From JBLHGU01 sp047615875 (GTDB taxonomy: Bacteria > Pseudomonadota > Gammaproteobacteria > Arenicellales > CAJQKF01): 64,000 nucleotides of DNA. A program made the position numbers and the translations under genes. Numbering within the stretch: the first letter of the stretch is position 1; each line of letters opens with the position of its first letter. The stretch spans positions 83,646 through 147,645 of the forward strand of contig JBLHGU010000001.1 of NCBI GenBank assembly GCA_047615875.1. The letters are read 5' to 3'. Of this stretch, positions 1 to 8,473 are shown one piece after another. A model generated the notes under the pieces. It ran no database searches. It was not told where the DNA came from and saw only the letters and a list, made by a program, of their open reading frames with translations.

Positions 1-69
1 TATATACCTGTAATTCCATTGTTTTGAATTACTGCCTTACAACATTCAACACTTAGGTGGATATGAGAA

Positions 70-1410
70 ATGGCCATACCTAGCCATGCGAAATACGTCA
101 TTGTTGGCGCCGGCATTCACGGCCTCAGTACTGCTTATCATCTTGCTCTGGAACTTAAGGCCCGCGGAAAAGGCGATGGTCGAGATATCCTAATCGTAGA
201 TAAATCAGCTATTGCTGCAGGTGCCTCCGGCATAGCCTGTGGTGTCGTGCGTAATAATTACTTCCAGCCAGCCATGCGTGAGTTAATGGCTCATAGCGTT
301 GGTGTTTGGGAAAGCGATACCGAAGCCTATAGCTATCATCCCGTTGGTTATATGCAAATAAGCCCTGAGCGTATGCACAGTGATGTGGCTTCAATCGCCG
401 CTTCACAAAAAGCCATAGGCTATGAGTCGACTTTCATCGAAGGTGAAGACGACTGCATGAAATACATGAAGGGCCTGTTTCACGATTGGCGTGCACAAGG
501 CATAACTTCTGTCCTTCACGAGAAGCGCGGTGGCTATTCGAATAATACCAAGGCTATGTATGGCCTGGCAGCTAAAGCCGAGGCAGAAGGTGTTCGCATT
601 CTATCTGGTTGCGGTGTTACGGCGATTAATAAAGATGCCTCTGGTGCTGTGGTAAGTGTTGAAACTACCAATGGGACAATCGGTTGTGACTTTCTGGTGT
701 TGGGTGCAGGTCCATGGGTGAAAAGTCTTTGGGAAATGCTCGAACTGCCTCGAACTGTTTCTATCAAGGGTGCTGATGGTCAGGTCCACGATAACATTCC
801 TATGTGGGTATTCTGGTCATTGCAGGAGGGCACGCTGGGTGTCGATCCTGAAGTGCAGAAGACCAATGATGGCAAGTTTCCGCCAGTAATACATGTTGAC
901 TCTGATGCGCCACTTTATTCCTGCGTTGATGGATCATTGATTACCGATGAAATGTGGGGCATTTACTACAAGCCTGATTTTCACTTTGGCGGTATTCAGG
1001 GTGGTGCGGCACCTTTCAAAGTTGAGACCGATCCCGACCATGTCGCAGTAGATCCTTATGGGTCAGACTCGCCTGATTTTGTCGTTGGTGCGGAATTCGC
1101 CCATATGTGGGTTTCTGCATTGGCTCATTGTCAGGAAAGATTTGCAGACGCCATGCCAAAATACAAAGACGTACCATCTGGCGGTATCGGCGCATTCACA
1201 CCAGATAGCTTCCCAATTTTTGATGTGTTCTGCGACAACTGTTATGTCATTGCAGACTCTAATCATGGTTATAAGATGCTCGGTGTAGGCAAGTTAGTTG
1301 CCCAGGAAATTTGTGGTGAATCATCTAGCCTGTTGACTCCATTCAGATTTGATCGTTATGCAAAAGGTGAAATGCATCCTGTATCTAATAGCCCATTTCC
1401 GTGGAGCTAA
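70..1410 (+). CDS. DAO-family FAD-dependent oxidoreductase, sarcosine oxidase beta-like
   Basis: This is a 446-aa flavoprotein of the glycine/D-amino-acid oxidase family. A dinucleotide-binding GAGIHG motif lies at residues 13-18, and a flavin-loop region (ASGIACGVVR) follows near residue 52. Such enzymes oxidise secondary or tertiary amines; the relatives I would compare are the sarcosine oxidase beta subunit and the MgdA subunit of N-methylglutamate dehydrogenase. It lies 60 bp upstream of a GmaS/GlnT-like ligase and the MgsABC-like genes. I therefore infer oxidation of an N-methylated amino acid made by that operon. The Rossmann fold is clear; the substrate is inference. Partner subunits (MgdBCD) are not downstream and could lie before the window start. 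Confidence 0.85.
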   Translation: MAIPSHAKYVIVGAGIHGLSTAYHLALELKARGKGDGRDILIVDKSAIAAGASGIACGVVRNNYFQPAMRELMAHSVGVWESDTEAYSYHPVGYMQISPERMHSDVASIAASQKAIGYESTFIEGEDDCMKYMKGLFHDWRAQGITSVLHEKRGGYSNNTKAMYGLAAKAEAEGVRILSGCGVTAINKDASGAVVSVETTNGTIGCDFLVLGAGPWVKSLWEMLELPRTVSIKGADGQVHDNIPMWVFWSLQEGTLGVDPEVQKTNDGKFPPVIHVDSDAPLYSCVDGSLITDEMWGIYYKPDFHFGGIQGGAAPFKVETDPDHVAVDPYGSDSPDFVVGAEFAHMWVSALAHCQERFADAMPKYKDVPSGGIGAFTPDSFPIFDVFCDNCYVIADSNHGYKMLGVGKLVAQEICGESSSLLTPFRFDRYAKGEMHPVSNSPFPWS

Positions 1411-1470
1411 ATTTTCAGTCTACTCGTTTAATGCGAGAAGTTTTTAAACACAACATGAGGAGATAATGTC

Positions 1471-2940
1471 ATGACTGACCTAGAAGCCTATGTAGAAGCG
1501 CCAGGACGCGCGGAGCTTGTAAAACAAGTCCGCGAGAAAATTAACGAAACCGGCGTTGACTACATTTACTATCAGTTTATCTCGGTAACCGGGCGGATTA
1601 TGGGTAAAGGTATACCTGCCGCACATTGGGAACGTACCGCAGAGAAAGGTTTTCAATTGGTGTACGGTTCTACTGCTAATTTGTTTGTTGATCGTCACGG
1701 CGATTATATTGGCTACGGACCAGAGTCATCTGAACTAGTTGGCATCGCCGACCCGGAAACATTCTGTCAACTGCCCTGGGACAAGCGCATTGGCCGCGTA
1801 TTTTGCACACTGTTTCGCAATCGTGAAGAACGTGAAAACCCAGGTGCCTTTTTAACTTCAGATTGCCGCGGTAACCTGCGACGCATCCATCAGGAGTTTC
1901 AATCAAAGCACGGTCTCAACATGCGTTGCGGAACCGAGCCTGAAATGATGTGGCTGAAGCGTGGTGATGATGGCAAGCCTGACGGCGGTGTTACCAAACC
2001 ACAGTGCTACCACATTGATCAGTTCGAAGAACTGCGTCCCACCTTCATGAAAGTTATTCAGTACGCCCAACAAATGGGTCTGGATATCATCCAGGGTGAC
2101 CACGAAGATGCACCTGGCCAGTTGGAATTGAACACTCAGTACGATGACGTGTTGCGTAACTCGGATCGTTTGACCACTTACCGTCAAATTTGTGCGCAGG
2201 TCGCTCGTGAAGACAATCTGATTGCCTGTTTTATGTCGAAACCTTTTATGGGTGTGTCCGCCTCTGGTTGTCACCATAACATGTCGTTATGGCGTGGCGG
2301 TGAAGACAAGGTTAACCATCTGGGTATTGATTCATTGCCAGGTATGGACGGTTCTTTTACCTATATTGAAGGTGGTGAAAATACCTTTATGCCAGATCCA
2401 TCCATTGATACGCGCGCTCCTGGCCCCATTGGCCTGCAGTCTATCGGTGGTGTTATTAAGCATCTTAGCGCACTGACTTCAATTGGCTCGTCTACTGTGA
2501 ACTCTTATCGTCGCTTATGGGATACAGGTTTCTGGGCACCTATCTTCGCCGATTGGGGTTATCAGAATAGAACCTGTGCGCTGCGTGTATCCGCACCAGG
2601 TCGTTTTGAATACCGTTCTGTAGACTCTATGGTGAATCCGTATCTAATGGGATCAGCATTGCTGAAAGCCATGGATGACGGAATTGACAATAATCTTGAT
2701 CCAGGTAAGGCCGAAGAACGTAACATCTATGCAGCTATCGATGCCGGTAAGCAAGTCAAGAAATTGCCGATGTCTCTTGGCGAAGCATTAAAAGAACTGA
2801 ATGACGATGAAGTGATTCGTTCTGCAATGCCAGGTGAGATGTACAGGGTGTTCGAGCATTACAAGCGTGATGAGTGGGAAAGATTTAATCACACGGTTAC
2901 CGATTGGGATCTGGACACCTATCTAGATTGCCTGCCATAA
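1471..2940 (+). CDS. Type III glutamine synthetase-like ligase (GmaS/GlnT family)
   Basis: This 489-aa ATP-dependent ligase has the glutamine synthetase fold. Visible catalytic landmarks are GTEPEMMW (154-161), HEDAPGQLELN (211-221) and GCHHNMSLW (266-274), which form the metal and glutamate/ATP site. Family members include gamma-glutamylmethylamide synthetase (methylamine plus glutamate) and rhizobial GlnT. The length is about 45 residues above the usual GmaS length. The start has a good ribosome site (AGGAG, about 8 nt before ATG). Its place between an FAD oxidoreductase and three MgsABC-like genes favours methylamine or another small-amine ligation over ordinary ammonia assimilation. The ligase family is certain; the amine substrate is inference. 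Confidence 0.85.
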   Translation: MTDLEAYVEAPGRAELVKQVREKINETGVDYIYYQFISVTGRIMGKGIPAAHWERTAEKGFQLVYGSTANLFVDRHGDYIGYGPESSELVGIADPETFCQLPWDKRIGRVFCTLFRNREERENPGAFLTSDCRGNLRRIHQEFQSKHGLNMRCGTEPEMMWLKRGDDGKPDGGVTKPQCYHIDQFEELRPTFMKVIQYAQQMGLDIIQGDHEDAPGQLELNTQYDDVLRNSDRLTTYRQICAQVAREDNLIACFMSKPFMGVSASGCHHNMSLWRGGEDKVNHLGIDSLPGMDGSFTYIEGGENTFMPDPSIDTRAPGPIGLQSIGGVIKHLSALTSIGSSTVNSYRRLWDTGFWAPIFADWGYQNRTCALRVSAPGRFEYRSVDSMVNPYLMGSALLKAMDDGIDNNLDPGKAEERNIYAAIDAGKQVKKLPMSLGEALKELNDDEVIRSAMPGEMYRVFEHYKRDEWERFNHTVTDWDLDTYLDCLP

Positions 2941-2993
2941 CGGTTTGTAATTGAGGAATTTCTGTTTTCGCAGAGTTTCGCTTTATCAAGACC

Positions 2994-3018
2994 GGGTGTC
3001 TGTTCATTGCAGACACCC
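2994..3018 (+). other. Intercistronic hairpin upstream of the MgsA-like gene
   Basis: A perfect 9-bp stem (GGGTGTCTG / CAGACACCC) encloses a 7-nt loop within the 166-bp gap after the ligase gene. No T-run follows, so it is a poor intrinsic terminator. It may be an RNA-stability or attenuation element separating the ligase from the downstream glutamate-synthase-like genes. Confidence 0.5.
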
Positions 3019-3106
3019 AAAGCCTTCTGAAAAGGGGCTCTGAAATTCAGGGTGCGGTCTTTGTCGTGCCTACTTTAAGACAATTAACATCATTGGAGAC
3101 AAGCTA

Positions 3107-4045
3107 ATGTGTGGAATTGCTGGACTTATCTGGAAAGGTGGTAACAGCAGTGACATCGGCTCCGAGATGACCCAGATGCTTCAGGCTTTGAAGCATCGTG
3201 GTCCTGACTCGACCGGTTTCGCGCTGTACGGAAAACCAGATGATGCAGTTAATATAATGCGCTTCAAGGTCGCAGAGCAGGAAGACCTTCGAACTGGTTT
3301 CGATATTCATCAACAAGTTAAAGATCGTAAGATCGCGGTAGATAGCCGTTTGGCTGAGATGGGTGTCGACGTTAAATCTGAAGAGCAGGCAACAGAATAT
3401 GCCTATCGGTATCTTTTCAGCTACGACGGTGATCAAAAGCGATTAATTGACTACATCGAAGATCTGGAAGGAGTGGAAATCCTCTCTGTGGGCAATGGAC
3501 TTGAATTAATCAAGGATCTGGGAGATGCCACGGTGGTAGCTGATCAGTATGCATTGAAGGGCTTTCAAGGGACTCACGCTATTGGTCATACCCGTATGGC
3601 TACAGAATCTGACGTCGACATCCGTTCGGCACATCCTTACTGGGCTTATCCCTTTAATGATGTTTCTGTAGTACACAACGGTCAGTTAACCAATTACTGG
3701 ACATTTCGTCGAACGCTAGAACGCCGTGGCCATCGTTTCATGTCCAATTGTGACTCTGAGCTGATTGCAGTGTATATCGCTGATCGAATCGAGCAAGGCG
3801 AATCTCTAGAAGAAGCCATGACGCGATCCATTAATGAGCTGGATGGCGTGTTTACCTATCTGGTTGCTACCAGCGATCAACTGGGTATGGCTAAAGATGT
3901 TATGGCAGCGAAACCCATGGTGCTCTATGAGAGTGATGAGTTTGTTGGCCTGGCTTCTGAAGAAGTCGCAATTCGAAGTATTTTCCCACGTGAAATAGAC
4001 ACCTGGGATCCGTATGAAGGAGAGGTGAAAGTATGGCAGGCGTAG
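3107..4045 (+). CDS. mgsA: Class II glutamine amidotransferase, glutamate-synthase-like subunit (MgsA/GlxB family)
   Basis: This 312-aa Ntn-hydrolase begins MCGIAGL, giving the N-terminal nucleophile Cys2 after Met removal. It contains the usual glutaminase motifs, including the GHTRMATES segment and the HNGQLTN block. It corresponds to the first of three stand-alone pieces of glutamate synthase (GltB1-like). In N-methylglutamate synthase this subunit hydrolyses the gamma-glutamyl amide (gamma-glutamylmethylamide) and passes methylamine on. A ribosome site (GGAGA) sits about 8 nt before the start. The gene overlaps the next one by 13 bp, suggesting coupled translation. The family also includes GlxB of rhizobia, so the mgs name is an inference from context. 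Confidence 0.8.
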   Translation: MCGIAGLIWKGGNSSDIGSEMTQMLQALKHRGPDSTGFALYGKPDDAVNIMRFKVAEQEDLRTGFDIHQQVKDRKIAVDSRLAEMGVDVKSEEQATEYAYRYLFSYDGDQKRLIDYIEDLEGVEILSVGNGLELIKDLGDATVVADQYALKGFQGTHAIGHTRMATESDVDIRSAHPYWAYPFNDVSVVHNGQLTNYWTFRRTLERRGHRFMSNCDSELIAVYIADRIEQGESLEEAMTRSINELDGVFTYLVATSDQLGMAKDVMAAKPMVLYESDEFVGLASEEVAIRSIFPREIDTWDPYEGEVKVWQA

Positions 4046-4878
4046 ATGACGGACATAAGTCCCACGACATGGGGCTGCATACAGAGCAGCTGGCTGGTCG
4101 TACTCAACAACGTTTCTTTTCAGCATCTGCAGAAGAGAATTTTACTTATCCTTGGGCCTATGAAGTAGACATTGAAAAGTCTGCAGAATTCGATGCTGCG
4201 GATATGGAAATCTCGGACATCAATTTGCGTCTTCGTGATTTGATGAAAGCAGGCCATGGCACTATCACGGTTAAGAATCCACGCGCTAAACATTCTCTAG
4301 GTGTTGGAATCTTAAACCGAGTCAATCTTAACTTCGAAGGCAGTCTGGGTTACTTCGGTTGTGGTTTGGTTGACGGACCGAATATTCGCATCTCTGGCCG
4401 CGTAGGTTGGTCCTGCGCTGAGAATATGATGTCTGGTACTGTTGTAATCGAGAAGAATGCCGGCTCCCTGTTTGGTGCTGCTATTCGCGGTGGTGATCTA
4501 GTTTGTAAGGGCCGCGCCGGTGCTCGTGTTGGTATCGATCAGAAGGGCGGCACCATTATTGTTGGTGGCAGTGTTGGTTCTTTCACAGGCTTTATGATGC
4601 AACGTGGTCGAATGATCATCTTAGGCGACGCTGGCATCAACCTGGGCGATTCGATGTATGACGGAACCATTTATGTCGGTGGCAATATCAGCAGTTTGGG
4701 TGTTGATTGCGTTGAGACTGAGTTAACCGAACTGGATCAGAGATATTTATCTGGCAAGTTGAATTTGTACGGTATGGAGGCTCCAAATGGTGTCGCTAAT
4801 ATTAAGAAATTCACATCAGGTAAGCAGCTCTGGAACTATGACAATCTCGAGCCAAGCGAGAAGAAACTGGTGCTGTAA
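4033..4878 (+). CDS. mgsB: Glutamate-synthase GXGXG-domain subunit (MgsB/GlxC family)
   Basis: This 281-aa protein contains the right-handed beta-helix repeat of the glutamate synthase C-terminal domain. Repeated G-x-x-x-G turns are seen in segments such as SGRVGWSCAENM, GAAIRGGDL and GGSVGSFTGFMMQRGRM. The domain has no catalysis of its own and scaffolds the amidotransferase and FMN subunits. It overlaps the amidotransferase gene by 13 bp and precedes the FMN subunit by 17 bp, so the three genes form one transcriptional unit. Assignment to N-methylglutamate synthase rather than another Glx-type complex rests on the neighbouring GmaS-like ligase. Confidence 0.8.
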   Translation: MAGVDDGHKSHDMGLHTEQLAGRTQQRFFSASAEENFTYPWAYEVDIEKSAEFDAADMEISDINLRLRDLMKAGHGTITVKNPRAKHSLGVGILNRVNLNFEGSLGYFGCGLVDGPNIRISGRVGWSCAENMMSGTVVIEKNAGSLFGAAIRGGDLVCKGRAGARVGIDQKGGTIIVGGSVGSFTGFMMQRGRMIILGDAGINLGDSMYDGTIYVGGNISSLGVDCVETELTELDQRYLSGKLNLYGMEAPNGVANIKKFTSGKQLWNYDNLEPSEKKLVL

Positions 4879-4895
4879 AGCATTAGGAGAAATTT

Positions 4896-6230
4896 ATGAC
4901 TAAAAGAGATACAAATCACCTTGGGCAGAGCTTTATGTTCCCGCCAGAGGTTATGGACGATATTCATGTCAAGGCTGAACTCGGACGTTACCGCATGCGC
5001 GGTTTCTCCCTGTTTAAGAAAATTCCAAGCTGGGATGACCTGACATTCATGCCTGGCACGCTGACTCGATTCGTAATCGAAGGCTACCGTGAGAAATGTT
5101 TAACCAAGACAGTGATTGGCCCCCGTGCCAAGCGACCACTGGTCTTGGATATTCCCGTTTATGTAACCGGAATGAGTTTTGGCGCGCTTAGTTATGAAGC
5201 CAAAACCGCACTGGCTCGCGGTGCCACAATGGCTGGAACCGCAACCTGTTCTGGTGAAGGCGGTATGATTCCTGACGAGCGTCGTTATTCTGAAAAGTGG
5301 TTCTACCAATGTATTCAGTCTCGTTACGGTTTTAATCCTAATCATCTACGATTGGCTGACGCCTGTGAGTTTTTCATTGGTCAAGGTTGTAAAGTGGGTT
5401 TGGGTGGCCACCTAATGGGTCAGAAAGTTACTGATCAGGTTGCAGAGATGCGTTCCTTGCCAGCTGGTATTGATCAACGCTCTCCTGCACGTCACCCTGA
5501 CTGGATGGGCCCGGATGATCTGGCTCTGAAGATTCAGGAAATTCGTGAAGCAACCAATTGGGAAATTCCAATTCAGTTAAAACTGGGTGCGGCGCGTGTT
5601 TATGATGACGTACGTATGGCGGCTAAGACTGATCCGGATTCTATCTACATTGATGGTATGGAAGGCGGCACTGGTGCCGGACCGCATCTGGCAACAGAGG
5701 AAACTGGTGTTCCTGGTATCGCTGCAATTCGCCAGGCCCGTCAGGCTCTGGACGATGTTGGAAAATCTGGTGACATCTCGTTAGTTTATGCTGGTGGTAT
5801 TCGAAATGGTGGTGACGTAGCCAAGGCTTTGGCTCTAGGTGCCGATGCGGTGGCCATAGGTCACTCTGTCATGATGGCGCTTAACTGTAATAAGGATATT
5901 GAAGAAGCCGACTTCGAAAAAGAGATGGGTGTTGAATCAGGTCATTGTTATCACTGTCATACTGGTCGCTGCCCGGTTGGTATTGCGACCCAGGATCCTG
6001 AGTTGCGCAAACGCCTGAACCCCGATGAAGCTGCAATACGTGTATATAACTTTCTGCACACGCTGACAATCGAAGCTCAGATGATGGCTCGTGCCTGTGG
6101 TAAAACCAATGTGCATTCACTGGAGCCTGAAGATCTGGCTGCTTTGACTATGGAGGCTTCAGCTTTAGCACAGGTTCCGTTGGCTGGTACTCAACACACT
6201 GTCGGTCGGCCCGAAATGAACCGTTTCTAA
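4896..6230 (+). CDS. mgsC: FMN/iron-sulfur glutamate-synthase-like subunit (MgsC/GlxD family)
   Basis: This 444-aa protein corresponds to the FMN-binding synthase domain of GltB. The flavin-barrel segment GMEGGTGAGPH is near residues 254-264. A cysteine cluster at Cys351, Cys354 and Cys359, within a CPVGIATQ context, is that of the 3Fe-4S site. It would condense 2-oxoglutarate with the channelled amine (methylamine in MgsC) to form N-methylglutamate. A ribosome site (AGGAG) lies 8 nt before the ATG. It is the largest of the three split glutamate synthase pieces here and is followed 10 bp later by a small unknown gene. Confidence 0.82.
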   Translation: MTKRDTNHLGQSFMFPPEVMDDIHVKAELGRYRMRGFSLFKKIPSWDDLTFMPGTLTRFVIEGYREKCLTKTVIGPRAKRPLVLDIPVYVTGMSFGALSYEAKTALARGATMAGTATCSGEGGMIPDERRYSEKWFYQCIQSRYGFNPNHLRLADACEFFIGQGCKVGLGGHLMGQKVTDQVAEMRSLPAGIDQRSPARHPDWMGPDDLALKIQEIREATNWEIPIQLKLGAARVYDDVRMAAKTDPDSIYIDGMEGGTGAGPHLATEETGVPGIAAIRQARQALDDVGKSGDISLVYAGGIRNGGDVAKALALGADAVAIGHSVMMALNCNKDIEEADFEKEMGVESGHCYHCHTGRCPVGIATQDPELRKRLNPDEAAIRVYNFLHTLTIEAQMMARACGKTNVHSLEPEDLAALTMEASALAQVPLAGTQHTVGRPEMNRF

Positions 6231-6240
6231 GGAAATAATC

Positions 6241-6636
6241 ATGAGTGAAGAAAATCAAGATATTAACCATTTCATTGAAACAGATGGTCTCGATAGTGAT
6301 CGAGAGAAAACTATCGGTCAACATATCGGTTATCGATACGATGTGAATCTGGTGCCGGATATGGATCGCTGTACGCCATTTTTGGCTAAGTATATGGAGG
6401 TCATGGGTTGGCAGGATCTGAACTGGCTGGAAGATGTTCACATGGGTTATGAAGAAGGTACACCTGCCGTGTTTGATCGTAATATCAATGGCTGGGTAAC
6501 CGTGTCATCTGATATCGATCTGCCGGATAATCAACAAGATCGCGATATGATAGCGCGAGAACTGTTGGTTAAGTTTCAGATGGCTCGTAGCCATCCTATG
6601 GTAGACCTGCGTAACGCTTACGAGAAGTTTAACTAA
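6241..6636 (+). CDS. Uncharacterised 131-aa protein, last gene of the amine operon
   Basis: I do not recognise this 131-aa acidic soluble protein. It has no signal peptide, membrane segment or cysteine motif. A motif-like stretch, GYEEGTPAVFDRNINGWV, lies in the middle, and the C-terminus (MARSHPMVDLRNAYEKF) is probably helical. It starts 10 bp after the MgsC-like gene with a ribosome site (AAGGAAA), and a strong terminator follows, so it is almost certainly cotranscribed with the MgsABC-like genes. A regulatory or assembly subunit of the complex is possible; no function can be assigned from sequence alone. Confidence 0.7.
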   Translation: MSEENQDINHFIETDGLDSDREKTIGQHIGYRYDVNLVPDMDRCTPFLAKYMEVMGWQDLNWLEDVHMGYEEGTPAVFDRNINGWVTVSSDIDLPDNQQDRDMIARELLVKFQMARSHPMVDLRNAYEKFN

Positions 6637-6649
6637 TCCTCCTCGTTGA

Positions 6650-6694
6650 AGGTTCGGTGGGTGCTGTTAGTTAGCCCACCGAACCTGATTTTTT
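6650..6694 (+). terminator. Intrinsic terminator of the amine operon
   Basis: A perfect 12-bp GC-rich stem (AGGTTCGGTGGG / CCCACCGAACCT) encloses a 13-nt loop and is followed by GA and six T residues. It lies 14 bp after the stop of the 131-aa gene and ends the 70-6636 gene run. Confidence 0.9.
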
Positions 6695-6770
6695 GAGATT
6701 GTGTTGCATTTATCAGATGTCCAAATGTGAATAGTCTCAGTCTAACCACAATTTTCTGCGAATCTTTGCA

Positions 6771-7274
6771 TTGATTCACTACCTCGCCTACGGTTCCAAT
6801 TTACATCCCGAACGTTTACGACGCCGTGTGCCTTCCAGTCATGCACTGGGATACGTGCAGCTAAATGGATATCAGCTGACCTTTAATAAGCGTGGAATTG
6901 ATGCTTCTGGTAAGTGTGATGCCTACTTTACGGGTAACTCAGCAGACTATCTGATCGGTGTCGTGTATTCCTTGCAGGCCGACGAACGAATTTTTCTGGA
7001 TCGCGCTGAGGACCTCGGTAATTCGTATCAACTGTGCACTGAGCGGGTAATTTTCAATCAGAACGAAATGGAACTGTTTTTCTATGTCGCGAGCGCAGAA
7101 TTTATTCAACCGGGCATAGCTCCCTACTACTGGTATAAAAGTTTTGTGACTGAAGGGGCAAAATTTCACAATTTACCAGCACACTACATCAGTAAATTAT
7201 CTGCCACTCCTGCTAAATCAGACCCCGACCCTGATCGTCATCAGCTTCACCAGGAAATTCTGGATGCCCTTTAA
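6771..7274 (+). CDS. Gamma-glutamylcyclotransferase-like protein (AIG2/GGCT family)
   Basis: This 167-aa protein has the family N-terminal motif YGSN (residues 7-10) directly after the start, followed by a conserved beta-barrel core. A candidate catalytic Glu is in the RAEDLGNSY segment. Family enzymes cyclise gamma-glutamyl compounds to 5-oxoproline plus amine or amino acid. The start codon is TTG; the YGSN position supports it, as no in-frame ATG would retain the motif. The location next to a gamma-glutamylamide operon suggests hydrolysis of gamma-glutamyl amines or related by-products, but a role in glutathione turnover is equally possible. It meets the next gene tail to tail with no gap. 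Confidence 0.8.
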   Translation: MIHYLAYGSNLHPERLRRRVPSSHALGYVQLNGYQLTFNKRGIDASGKCDAYFTGNSADYLIGVVYSLQADERIFLDRAEDLGNSYQLCTERVIFNQNEMELFFYVASAEFIQPGIAPYYWYKSFVTEGAKFHNLPAHYISKLSATPAKSDPDPDRHQLHQEILDAL

Positions 7275-8231
7275 CTAGAGCAGTTTGAATATTTTATGGG
7301 TGCCTTCCAGACCTTTGAGCTGGACTTCACTGGGATCGCTGAAGTTCAATTCAGTGCTGCCACTAACCATTGCCCGCGTGGCATCGGAAACTACCACCTC
7401 ACTCGCATTCGCCGCTGAAGCAAGTCTTGCTGTCTTATTTACAACAGTGCCGAGAAAGTCATTACTGGTCGCCACTACATCACCGGTATGAATGCCCATT
7501 CTTAACTCTAGGTGGGGTAGTCGGTCCGACTGTTCAAATTCTTTTCTGATCAGGTTTGCGGCGAGTAAGGCACTTCGCACAGACGGAAAGGTGGACATGG
7601 TCCCATCGCCAAGAGACTTAACCAGTGTGCCGCCCTGCGACTTGATGATTCCTGTAATTATGTCGTCATGCCACTTAATGGTCTCTGACCAGGGGCCATC
7701 ACCAACTGTACTGGCAAGTAAGGTGGAGTCGACAATGTCTGTAAACATCACCGTGGTAGTGCCGCTCATCGTCAGGTTGTTTTTCTCTTTTTCTATAGAG
7801 GCAATAATTTCGTTAAACCCGCTAAGATCTCCACCGACTACTTCTACGTTTGGCTTAGGGAAGGACAGGTGAGCATGGGCAACTTTCCAGACTCCTTGTT
7901 CAAGTACAAACACGAAAGTAATTCTGGCGCCGGAGTCGAAATCCAATTGATTGAATTTACACATTCCCAACCATATAGCCCAACCGGTGCCACCATTTTC
8001 GTAAGCCTTGACTTCAGTGCATTGCATTTCGAATGCCGGGTAATTGAAAGCGTGCTCTGGGTAAACTTCTCTGACCAATTTGCCAGACCAAACCTCATCG
8101 ATATCGGTTCCGATATAAACCAGGCATTCCGAATCACAGAAAAGATTTTTCAGTACATCACGATCCTTGTTGCAAAGCGATTCGGCCCATCGCCGGGCGA
8201 TGGCCTTTAATTCCGCAGATTCCTTAATCAT
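7275..8231 (-). CDS. Class III nucleotidyl cyclase with N-terminal SnoaL-like domain
   Basis: This 318-aa protein has an NTF2/SnoaL-like domain (about residues 5-130) followed by a class III cyclase catalytic domain (about 158-318). The two metal-binding aspartates are visible in VMFTDIVDST and in SLGDGTM. The transition-state Asn/Arg pair is in VVNKTARLAS. It should make cAMP or cGMP in the cytoplasm, possibly gated by a small ligand in the SnoaL pocket. It is transcribed divergently from a second cyclase gene across a 242-bp gap. cAMP is the likelier product because a CRP is encoded in the window, but this is inference. Confidence 0.85.
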   Translation of the reverse strand: MIKESAELKAIARRWAESLCNKDRDVLKNLFCDSECLVYIGTDIDEVWSGKLVREVYPEHAFNYPAFEMQCTEVKAYENGGTGWAIWLGMCKFNQLDFDSGARITFVFVLEQGVWKVAHAHLSFPKPNVEVVGGDLSGFNEIIASIEKEKNNLTMSGTTTVMFTDIVDSTLLASTVGDGPWSETIKWHDDIITGIIKSQGGTLVKSLGDGTMSTFPSVRSALLAANLIRKEFEQSDRLPHLELRMGIHTGDVVATSNDFLGTVVNKTARLASAANASEVVVSDATRAMVSGSTELNFSDPSEVQLKGLEGTHKIFKLL

Positions 8232-8473
8232 TTAAGATGCTCGGTTGTTTGGTGTTCGACTAATCGCAGTATACTATTCCCGGTCTCGCTATTGGAGAGC
8301 TTAAAGTTTTCAAGTAGATGTTTGGCCAGGGTGATGCTGGAAATACAGTTGGTGAGTGAATTCAGTTAAAATTGTTTTAACTGAGGTGTTTAATTTTGTG
8401 CAATAAACTCGATTCGTCGACACACTGACATTTATTAAGTCTCCAAGTAATATCTAATGAGTAAAAAATAGTT

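Noticed and set aside
2998..3010. CTGTTCATTG, resembling the E. coli TorR decamer CTGTTCATAT
   Set aside because: It is a single imperfect match lying in the loop region of a hairpin; no tandem boxes are present and the short motif is expected by chance. A similar CTGTTCATAG at about 28545 lies inside a coding region.
2941..3106. Glutamine riboswitch upstream of the amidotransferase gene
   Set aside because: A hairpin is present, but the conserved glutamine-riboswitch core (a GGAAGTAGG-like segment) is absent.
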